Assembly (NCBI GenBank): GCA_964496125.1
Contig: CAZBXE010000003.1
Span: forward strand, 123,082 to 187,081
Origin: CAZBXE01 sp964496125
GTDB taxonomy: Bacteria > Chlamydiota > Chlamydiia > Chlamydiales > CAZBXE01
Direction: 5' to 3'
Length of the DNA: 64,000 nt
The notes beneath the pieces are model-generated. The model was given only the letters and a program-made list of their open reading frames with translations, was not told the origin of the DNA and made no database searches. Below, one piece after another: positions 57,437 to 64,000 of the stretch. How positions within the stretch are numbered: position 1 is the stretch's first letter; each line of letters opens with the position of its first letter. The position numbers and the translations under genes are program-made.

Positions 57437-60199
57437 ATGATGAGGAGTAAAGAAACGCAAGAAAACATACTGTTTACCATAGGCCCCTACCAAATACTTG
57501 AAAGCATTGGAAAAGGGGGCATGGGGGAGGTTTATCTTGCCTACGACACTACCTGTGGCAGAAAAATTGCGCTGAAACGGATACGGGAAGATCTGGCGAC
57601 CCACTCCCAACTCTATAAACGTTTTTTAAGAGAAGCCAAGCTGACAAGCCAGCTCATCCACCCTGCGATCATCCCGATCTATTCCATCCATCAAGAACAA
57701 GACGCCCTCTACTACACTATGCCCTTTGTAGAGGGAAAAACTCTAAAACAGATCATCAAAGAAGCAAGAGCGCAAGACCCTGCCAAAGCAGAGGGAAACC
57801 CGGTTGGTAGGGTCCCCTCTCTCATGCGCTATTTTTTAAGCATCTGTCAAGCGGTAGCCTATGCACATTCTCGTGGCATACTCCACCGCGACCTCAAGCT
57901 AGAGAATGTGATTATCGGAAAGTATGGGGAGGTGATGATCTTAGACTGGGGCCTTGCAAAAATCATAGAAGGTCCTGATGAGGATGAAGATGTCACAACT
58001 CTTCCCGAAGAGAGCGTCCATACACTGCATGGAAAGGTCGTAGGAACAATCTCCTATATGGCACCCGAGAGGGCCTTTAACGGAGCAGCTTCTGTCCAAA
58101 GCGACATCTTCTCTCTTGGCGTCATCCTCTACAACATGCTCACCCTCTCTGCCCCTTTTCGTCGTGGCAAGCTAGAACAATTTCGTAAAACAGTCGGAAA
58201 GGAAGAGTTCAGAGATCCAGCGCAAGTGGCGCCCTACCGAGATGTGCCTCGTATTCTCACCGAAATAGCGCAAAAATGCCTGGAAAGGGACCCTAAAAGG
58301 CGTTACGAATCTGTAGACGCCCTCCTTCGTCACCTCGAAATCTACATGGAAGGAAAGTCTGAGTGGTTCGTGATACAAGAGCTTGACATCGCAAGAAAAA
58401 GAGACTGGGAGTTTCAGGAAAACGTCTTTATTGCAGAACACATTGCCATCACAAGGAACGCAGATGTCACCGAGTGGGTCAACTTGATGATCTCTAAAGA
58501 CTCGTTTTCTGAAAACATCCAATTAGAAGCTACAGTCAAAGTGGGCTCAAACGGCCATGGCCTCGGCTTTTTACTGTCTCTACCCGAAGTAGAAGAGCGA
58601 GAACATATCAACGACGGCTACTGCCTCTGGCTTGGCTCCGACAAGGATAAATCTACAAAACTTCTTAGGTCCACGGTAGAAGTGCTAAGGTCACCCCACG
58701 TTTATCTAAAAAGGGGAGTTGCAAACACCGTGAAAATTCAAAAAGTAGAGAATAACATCTACTGCTATGTAAACAACGTCCTCCAGTTCTCCTACATCAG
58801 CTACCTGCCTCTTACAGGAACCCACATTGGCATCCTTTCGCGAGACCTGGATTTTGAAATCTCCCCTATCAAAGTTGGAGTTGGAAACTTAAGCATCAAC
58901 ATCAAGTGCCTTGCTGTTCCTGATGCGTTTTTGGCACATAAAGATTTTGAGAGGGCTCTTCATGAATACAGAAGGATTGGCTACTCCTTCCCAGGAAGAG
59001 CGGAGGGTCGTGATGCCATGTTTCGAGCAGGCATTACTCTTCTAGAACAAGCAAAAACAAAAAAGAGTCCCTATGAGGCACTGACCCACTACGACCTTGC
59101 CTTAGATGAATTTCAAAAACTCCACTCAACTCCAGGTGCTCCTCTTGAATACCTTGGAAAGTCTCTTGTCTATAAAGCGATGCAAGAGTTTGATGAAGAG
59201 ATTAAGTGCTTTGAAATCGCCTTTAGACGCTATCCCAAACATCCCCTACTTCCCCTTGTGAAAGAGCAAGCTGTCTTTCGACTCCATGAAAGCTCCCTAA
59301 AAAATAGAAGGGCTACCTATAATTTTGCACTTCTTATCGCAGAGCATATGCCCCAAACAGTAAAAAAACCTCCGGGGAAACAGCTTTTTCAAAGCCTTGT
59401 GAAACATTGGGAGCCCCTCCCCTTTTTTGAAGAACCCGCTCGTCTAGATACATTGCATATCTCGATCGTCCTTGCCTTCTGGACTGCAAAGCCCTACGTG
59501 CTCGAAGAACTTCTGGAGAGCAAAAAAGGCTCTAAAACGGTGCGTTGCAATGCCCTCTTTGCACTGCTAGAGCTCGGCTGCTATGATAGTGTCAGGAAGC
59601 ATGCAAAAAAATCAGAAGTGTTTCAGGCTCTTATCAACCAAGACGAAAACATGCTTGTCCAAGCCGCGCCCTCGTTTCTCAAATCAGCAGGACTGCTTTA
59701 CCTTGTAGATAGATACTTGACTGCAGAAGCACCCGAAAAGGCTCTTTTGCTTCTCAATAGAGCTGAAAAAGACCCTCTCACCTCTGCCCAAGCCCGCCTT
59801 GCGCACTGCTATCGGATCTGGTCGGCCCTACTCCTAAAAGACTTTAGTCTTGCTGAAAAGCTTTTTGCACAAAACAGTCAAGGATTGCTTACAAAGGAAT
59901 CTACCCTACTCCCAATTCTCTACGGCTGTTTCTTGCGTGCGACGCTAGGGAAAGAAATGTCTCGCCCACACCTATCGAACTTTCTCGATGTGCAACACCC
60001 TCGCACCTGGACGCTTCTTGCCCACTACCTCTTTGGTAAAATTGGCAAAGATAGACGGTGGGAGAGCGCTGCGTTTCTTTATGAGAAACGAGCGCTCTAT
60101 AAGCAAATGGGTCTCTATGCTCTCTGCAAAGGAGACTTAGAAAAGGCCCGCTATGCAAAAAACCAGGAAAAGCGATGCTACTACACCGAGGAGGCTTAG
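57437..60199 (+). CDS. pknD: Chlamydial-type Ser/Thr protein kinase PknD
   Basis: 920 residues from ATG 57437 (TTG 57410 also open, lying on the terminator). The kinase domain comes first: GKGGMGEVYLAYD (P-loop), KIALKRI (Lys), YTMPFVEGKTL, HSRGILHRDLKLENVII (catalytic loop), LDWGLAKI (DWG instead of DFG) and VGTISYMAPERAF. The rest, about 600 residues, matches what I recall of chlamydial PknD, including AVPDAFLAHKDFERALHEYR, SFPGRAEGRDAMFRAGITLL and PLEYLGKSLVYKAMQEFDEE, with TPR-like helices to the end. No clear membrane anchor. It should phosphorylate Ser/Thr and possibly Tyr. Confidence 0.95.
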   Translation: MMRSKETQENILFTIGPYQILESIGKGGMGEVYLAYDTTCGRKIALKRIREDLATHSQLYKRFLREAKLTSQLIHPAIIPIYSIHQEQDALYYTMPFVEGKTLKQIIKEARAQDPAKAEGNPVGRVPSLMRYFLSICQAVAYAHSRGILHRDLKLENVIIGKYGEVMILDWGLAKIIEGPDEDEDVTTLPEESVHTLHGKVVGTISYMAPERAFNGAASVQSDIFSLGVILYNMLTLSAPFRRGKLEQFRKTVGKEEFRDPAQVAPYRDVPRILTEIAQKCLERDPKRRYESVDALLRHLEIYMEGKSEWFVIQELDIARKRDWEFQENVFIAEHIAITRNADVTEWVNLMISKDSFSENIQLEATVKVGSNGHGLGFLLSLPEVEEREHINDGYCLWLGSDKDKSTKLLRSTVEVLRSPHVYLKRGVANTVKIQKVENNIYCYVNNVLQFSYISYLPLTGTHIGILSRDLDFEISPIKVGVGNLSINIKCLAVPDAFLAHKDFERALHEYRRIGYSFPGRAEGRDAMFRAGITLLEQAKTKKSPYEALTHYDLALDEFQKLHSTPGAPLEYLGKSLVYKAMQEFDEEIKCFEIAFRRYPKHPLLPLVKEQAVFRLHESSLKNRRATYNFALLIAEHMPQTVKKPPGKQLFQSLVKHWEPLPFFEEPARLDTLHISIVLAFWTAKPYVLEELLESKKGSKTVRCNALFALLELGCYDSVRKHAKKSEVFQALINQDENMLVQAAPSFLKSAGLLYLVDRYLTAEAPEKALLLLNRAEKDPLTSAQARLAHCYRIWSALLLKDFSLAEKLFAQNSQGLLTKESTLLPILYGCFLRATLGKEMSRPHLSNFLDVQHPRTWTLLAHYLFGKIGKDRRWESAAFLYEKRALYKQMGLYALCKGDLEKARYAKNQEKRCYYTEEA

Positions 60200-61008
60200 A
60201 GAATTTTGAGAACGCTGATTTCGTAGGCCTGACGCAAAAGCGACAAACCAGCAGAGCCTGCCAAAAGTCCGTAGCCAAGAGAGATGGGGAGCGAAAAAGT
60301 TAAAACAAAGAAGCCAAGCGTAGCAACAATTTGCGACAGCAGCTGCATATTCCAACTATTCATCTTGAGGGAAGAGCGCAGCTTTAGGTCAGAAAGCGCT
60401 CTTGCCGCTTTGATTTCAGGGTCTCTGATTAGCCTTGCACATGTTTGGAAAATCCGAGGCATTTTTTCAAAATAAACCTTGTGTTTTAATGCCGCTGCTG
60501 TCTCTTTTGCCTTGTCTTCCAAACGAAGCTTTTGAAAGCCTGCTAAATTCTGAGAAACGAGACCCTCAATAGCTTGCGAATCCTTCTCAGTGTTGAGGCA
60601 ACGGACAAGCTGGAACGTCTTATTCCAAATGCGAGCAAACACAGCCAAGCTGATTGCCCCTAATACACCCGCTACAATCTGTAGAGATGCCCCCCCTACT
60701 GGGATGAGGTCAGCAGCAAAGGAACAAAACGGACTCAGAACGGGAGAAGAAGAAACGGTATAGGCAACCTTTGCTGCTAAAGTTTCAGCTAAGGGTAGAT
60801 TTTTCGCAGCTATCACCATGTCTTCTACTGCATAAGGCAGGTTCAGATAAGAAACAGGTTTCAACACAGTGACAAGAGTCACTACGCCATCCCTTTTTTG
60901 AAGGAGAGGGGTGATAGCCATAGTAGTATAGCGTACAAGCTTAACGGTAGCAACAACCGCCTTAGTGGGTGCGCGATAGGTATCTAGATAATTGGAACGA
61001 GAGACCAT
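60196..61008 (-). CDS. Unknown membrane protein, Inc-like
   Basis: 270 residues, ATG 61008 after a strong AAGGAGG. There is a hydrophobic stretch around residues 101-128 (GGASLQIVAGVLGAISLAVF) and a bilobed one near 223-258 (IVATLGFFVLTFSLPISLGY then GLLAGSAGLSLL). A charged helical region lies between. No signal peptide. The paired hydrophobic lobes fit inclusion-membrane proteins of Chlamydiales, but no sequence family is recognised. It converges on pknD with a 4-nt overlap and lies after the 61081 gene on the same strand. Confidence 0.65.
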   Translation of the reverse strand: MVSRSNYLDTYRAPTKAVVATVKLVRYTTMAITPLLQKRDGVVTLVTVLKPVSYLNLPYAVEDMVIAAKNLPLAETLAAKVAYTVSSSPVLSPFCSFAADLIPVGGASLQIVAGVLGAISLAVFARIWNKTFQLVRCLNTEKDSQAIEGLVSQNLAGFQKLRLEDKAKETAAALKHKVYFEKMPRIFQTCARLIRDPEIKAARALSDLKLRSSLKMNSWNMQLLSQIVATLGFFVLTFSLPISLGYGLLAGSAGLSLLRQAYEISVLKIL

Positions 61009-61080
61009 ACCATCCTCCTTTTTGCAAGAGATGGTATCCTCTCTCCTTAAAGAATAGATAAATAATTTAAATTCAACTAT

Positions 61081-62865
61081 TTACGTTTGAAGCTGCAGCA
61101 GGACGCGGCTGACCCGGAGCTCTTCTCTCTCTGATGCACGATCAAAGAAAGATTGTAAACTTCGGGCAAAAGAAGGCAAAACCTCACCCCAAGATCCCTT
61201 CCTTACCAAAGTTTTCATAAATTCTGCTTTTTCACGCGCTTGATCTTCCATCATCATTTTGTCCGATAAACGAACCGCTGCGTACTTATCACCAAAAGGG
61301 CTTTTATAGGCACGGAAATGTCCTTCTTCTCTTTGCTTGATGAGATAGGCGGGGAGATAAATCTCCATAGTGTCCCAGAAACGGTGTTCTGTTAAACATT
61401 TATGGACACGCTCTCCATTCTCTTCGACCCATACCCCTTGGAAGGCACCGAAGGGGATCATGGTTTTAGAAAATACTTTAGCTTGCCACTGCTCAGGCAA
61501 CTTTTTGATCGCTGACATAAGTGTTGATACAAAACTATCTGGCTCTGTGTCAAAGAGCGACATACGAAAGAGGTTAGGTACTTGGTCTTTACCCAAAATT
61601 GACTCAAGTTTGTCTTGGATCCAGGCAGCGCAGTTTTCCGTTTGGATTTGGTAGGCAATATTGCCAGTTCTTGCCCTGATCATATCCTCTCTTATCGAGT
61701 CCATCAAACGCAGCGCAAGCGGTGTCTCCAGGGAAAAACCATAGTAACCAAGTTTTCTAAACGTGAAGAAAGTTGTTTCATCGGGGTGAGCAATCGTTGC
61801 AGGAACGTAGCGTCCCCACGTAGTCAATTCTTCAAATCTTGATTTTGGAAATTGCATCATCAGCTTGCCGAACTGGTAGACGTTATAGCGCCCCCGACCA
61901 TTCGGAATCGCCACCTCTAAGAAGGCGTGATTTCTTTCATAGTCAAGACAAGCCTTTTCCCGAGAAGCCACAGCTGAAGCCACCCAATTTTTCCCGTCAA
62001 CCTGCACATGGTAACGATCTTCCACCTCCCCTTGACTTAAGGTTTCGAGAACTGGAAGCTGCTCCCAAAAACGCTCTGCATTCAAGTTGATGACCTTGTA
62101 GTCTTTCTCTTCCTCGTTCCAAAAACCAAGAAGATTACCATTCCAGTTCTCAAACCCCGACGAGAAATACTCTATTCTTCCTGGATCGTGTCTTTTATTT
62201 GCAATCTGTCTAAATACATCACGTATCATGATTTTGTATTGGCCCCGGAAAGTAATAAAAGCTGAATCATCCAGAATATTTTGATCTTTCCCTTCAAACG
62301 GCAAGGTGAGGATTTTTTGTCTCTGAACTTTTTGTATTTTAAGAAGAGCCCCTCCAAGGCGTCCTACGCGGTTGCTGATAAAGGATGCGGAAATTTTTTC
62401 TGCTGTAGCGGGGTACTCAATAAATACTCTAGGGGAAAGCTTGTCACGAAGAGTCCAACATAAAAACTTCTCTTGGAGATCGATGTTCTCAAGGAATAGA
62501 GTCACAAATTTTGGATACTGTGAGGCTTCCATCAGCCTGCGGAAGTCAGATCGTGTGAGATAGGGTTCTTGAAAGACGTGTTGCCCTTCTTTCCAGCGGG
62601 CAGCAATCCCTTCGAGAGAAGAAAGCAAAGTTTGATCGAAGGGAGAAGCGTCTAAGCCCCCGTTTTTCTTTTCTATCCGGTAGAGAAGCGCTATTCTACG
62701 TCTTTCGATCTCGTTATTCCCTAAAAAACCTTCAGTTTTTCGAAGAGTTTCCTGGACATCCTGGGGCATAAGACCATGCTGGCAAAAAGCTACCGGTCTT
62801 TGTTCGAGTTTATCTAGCTCTTGTATCAGCTCTTTCGAGATGTCATTTCTAAAAATTTCCCTCAT
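61081..62865 (-). CDS. Large unknown protein with possible permuted NlpC/papain-like cysteine peptidase motifs
   Basis: 594 residues, ATG 62865 with GAGG upstream; no signal peptide or membrane helix. Residues 1-290 show no motif I know. Then YERNHAFLEVAIPNGRGRYN (His313) is followed by VYQFGKLMMQF and, 99 residues after the His, QTENCAAWIQDKLESILG (Cys412 at the start of a helix). His in N-H-A-F-L-E on a strand, then N-C-A-x-W/F, is the pattern of circularly permuted NlpC/P60 and related papain-fold enzymes (LRAT/YiiX-like order). A peptidase, amidase or acyltransferase activity is possible; the rest of the protein may target it. Family membership is inference. Confidence 0.6.
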   Translation of the reverse strand: MREIFRNDISKELIQELDKLEQRPVAFCQHGLMPQDVQETLRKTEGFLGNNEIERRRIALLYRIEKKNGGLDASPFDQTLLSSLEGIAARWKEGQHVFQEPYLTRSDFRRLMEASQYPKFVTLFLENIDLQEKFLCWTLRDKLSPRVFIEYPATAEKISASFISNRVGRLGGALLKIQKVQRQKILTLPFEGKDQNILDDSAFITFRGQYKIMIRDVFRQIANKRHDPGRIEYFSSGFENWNGNLLGFWNEEEKDYKVINLNAERFWEQLPVLETLSQGEVEDRYHVQVDGKNWVASAVASREKACLDYERNHAFLEVAIPNGRGRYNVYQFGKLMMQFPKSRFEELTTWGRYVPATIAHPDETTFFTFRKLGYYGFSLETPLALRLMDSIREDMIRARTGNIAYQIQTENCAAWIQDKLESILGKDQVPNLFRMSLFDTEPDSFVSTLMSAIKKLPEQWQAKVFSKTMIPFGAFQGVWVEENGERVHKCLTEHRFWDTMEIYLPAYLIKQREEGHFRAYKSPFGDKYAAVRLSDKMMMEDQAREKAEFMKTLVRKGSWGEVLPSFARSLQSFFDRASEREELRVSRVLLQLQT

Positions 62866-63125
62866 CTTCTCGACCTCTTGTTCTCCTCATAGAGAGCAGA
62901 AGACACACAAACCGCCCGAAGCCATGAAAAGCTGGCGATTCGACCCTGAGAAATTCGTAAATTGCTTATTTACAAGGTACTAGGAAATGATGATAACAAG
63001 ATTTCATTTTAACTAAGAAAATGCTTTAAAGAAAAAAGTAATGAGCCCAGCTGCTCTATAGGGTTCTCTTACAGTCCTTATTATACATCAAAACTTTATT
63101 TTTCTCCAGACCAAAAGAACAAGCC

Positions 63126-63154
63126 TTGAAAACAAACAAAAAAATTACTATAAT
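63126..63154 (+). promoter_or_regulatory. Strong sigma-70-type promoter of the LcrH-like gene
   Basis: TTGAAA (63126-63131), a 17-base A-rich spacer and a perfect TATAAT (63149-63154) form the best promoter in the window. Transcription should begin near 63161, 32 bases before ATG 63193. The rest of the 327-bp gap (62866-63125) shows no gene; a TATAAT on the minus strand near 63080 may serve the 61081 gene, but no -35 box goes with it. Confidence 0.85.
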
Positions 63155-63192
63155 AAGCTGGCTGACGATTTCATATTCATAAGGGAAAACTT

Positions 63193-63960
63193 ATGATAGC
63201 TATGCCAGAACAGAGACCGTCTCGTAAGAATTCACCTGTCAAAAATGTAAAATCAGACCTACCTCTTGCCTATGAAAAACTATATCAGAGACAAAAGAGC
63301 GAATGGAAAAGAAAAGTAGAAGAACTAGGAAATGATTTCTGGGAGAGTGTCATCCGAGACATACCAGAATCCCCTCTAAAAACAAAAAAGGAGATCCTAG
63401 GTCAATTAAAGGCTTCAGTTTTAGAATGGGAGGGAGGCCCCGCTGCTGAAAACGATCCTATTGTGCAAGCACTGCTTATGATCGATCAACACGCACCTCT
63501 TCTTTTGTCTGGGCAGGAACTAGTAGATCTACAGGAGGAAACAAAAAAAATAGGTGAAAGCTTGCAAGAAAAGGGCATGCCTCTATTTTTTGAGAAGGAT
63601 CAAACTTGTTTAGAACAATTTAAAATCTCCTCACGCTTTCTTGAGCTAGTCTACAAGATTAGCTGTGGGCTTTTCAAAAATAAATCTTACGTCGAGGCCT
63701 ATGCCATTTTTGGCCTTCTTACTCAATTTAGACCCCATCAAACTGCCTATTGGATAGCCTTAGGAAAAACATCAGAAATGCTTGCTGATATTCCTCAGGC
63801 AATTTTTTACTACTATATAGCAAGCAATCTACCTACGGCAGATGCAGGACCTCTTCTTTTAGCCGCAAATCTTTCGGTCCAGCAGGACAAAGAACAGGCA
63901 AAGGAGTTGTTGTCCTTGGCTAAAGAAAGAATTGCTCTTGGGGACGGCCTTGTAGGATAA
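63193..63960 (+). CDS. LcrH/SycD-like TPR protein, probable type III secretion chaperone
   Basis: 255 residues, ATG 63193 with AAGGG upstream (ATG 63202 also possible). The last 110 residues follow the LcrH/SycD pattern: a GLFKNKSYVEAYAIFGLLTQ repeat, RPHQTAYWIALGKTSEMLAD, IPQAIFYYYIASNLPTADAG and PLLLAANLSVQQDKEQAKEL, three tandem TPRs with the PxPxxHAAxC-like position occupied by AGPLLLAANL. The N-terminal 140 residues are an extension not found in the usual chaperones of about 165-230 residues. Such chaperones hold translocator proteins before secretion. No type III structural gene is seen in the window. Confidence 0.78.
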   Translation: MIAMPEQRPSRKNSPVKNVKSDLPLAYEKLYQRQKSEWKRKVEELGNDFWESVIRDIPESPLKTKKEILGQLKASVLEWEGGPAAENDPIVQALLMIDQHAPLLLSGQELVDLQEETKKIGESLQEKGMPLFFEKDQTCLEQFKISSRFLELVYKISCGLFKNKSYVEAYAIFGLLTQFRPHQTAYWIALGKTSEMLADIPQAIFYYYIASNLPTADAGPLLLAANLSVQQDKEQAKELLSLAKERIALGDGLVG

Positions 63961-64000
63961 GTCTCCCTTCGGTCAACTTATCAAAGTGGGTTTCGGAATA

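Noticed and set aside
1..64000. CRISPR arrays, tRNA or rRNA genes, insertion sequences and prophage genes
   Set aside because: No regularly spaced repeats, T-loop-like GTTCGA context with paired arms, transposase motifs or terminal inverted repeats were recognised by eye.

Overview
The window looks like the chromosome of a Chlamydia-related bacterium (order Chlamydiales, environmental Parachlamydiales-type rather than Chlamydia itself). The main pointers are a double-length fused UvrA (1883 aa), a PknD-type Ser/Thr kinase with the long chlamydial C-terminal half, a futalosine-pathway menaquinone gene (mqnC), a LcrH/SycD-like type III chaperone, several Inc-like bilobed membrane proteins, and the block nadD-rsfS-fabF-Nudix ... 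coiled-coil protein-mqnC-miaA-rsbV. From memory that block resembles C. trachomatis CT765-CT771 with extra genes inserted. No rRNA, tRNA, IS element or CRISPR array was recognised.

Layout. (1) 1-8399, minus strand: a tightly packed operon of sugar-nucleotide and glycosyl-transfer enzymes (two GDP-mannose 4,6-dehydratases, three EX7E-type GT-B glycosyltransferases, one SAM methyltransferase, three putative GT-A transferases). All nine begin with a hydrophobic leader that looks like a Sec signal peptide. This is the most unusual system in the window: enzymes normally cytosolic appear to be exported as a set. A 761-bp tandem duplication has made a chimeric third copy of the last family. (2) 8462-10476: a HAD hydrolase, a sialidase-like propeller and a frameshifted small gene. 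(3) 10457-12927: a metNIQ methionine importer whose metN appears to be leaderless. (4) 12979-17504: a DevBCA/MacAB-like export system with a NodT-type outer-membrane lipoprotein, plus a membrane-gene remnant. (5) 17596-30043: housekeeping genes including bioD, Nudix, fabF, rsfS, nadD, type III glutamine synthetase, mqnC, miaA, rsbV, a DHH phosphoesterase and ssb. (6) 30183-32320: a small membrane protein and a large TPR-like protein, closed by a clear terminator. (7) 32416-37072: folP-cdaA-cdaR-glycosyltransferase-rsmE, an overlapping operon that includes c-di-AMP synthesis. (8) 37229-42535: a duplicated two-gene module (A1-B1-A2-B2) of unknown membrane/coiled-coil proteins with its own promoter. 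(9) 42539-52021: pyruvate kinase, an exported HIT-family protein with an exported partner, two small conserved genes and uvrA. (10) 52108-63960: a truncated FGE/SUMF1-like exported protein, two proteins with a His-then-Cys arrangement suggesting permuted papain-fold peptidases, a broken small gene, an exported S9 peptidase, pknD, an Inc-like membrane protein and the LcrH-like chaperone.

Several sets probably work together: the exported glycan operon, the type III secretion-associated candidates (LcrH-like protein, Inc-like proteins, A/B module, peptidase-like proteins), and the c-di-AMP module. These groupings are inferred from order, overlap and motifs; no searches could be run. Starts were moved from the longest reading frame where a Shine-Dalgarno (SD) sequence, a paralogue or a neighbouring stop favoured another codon.
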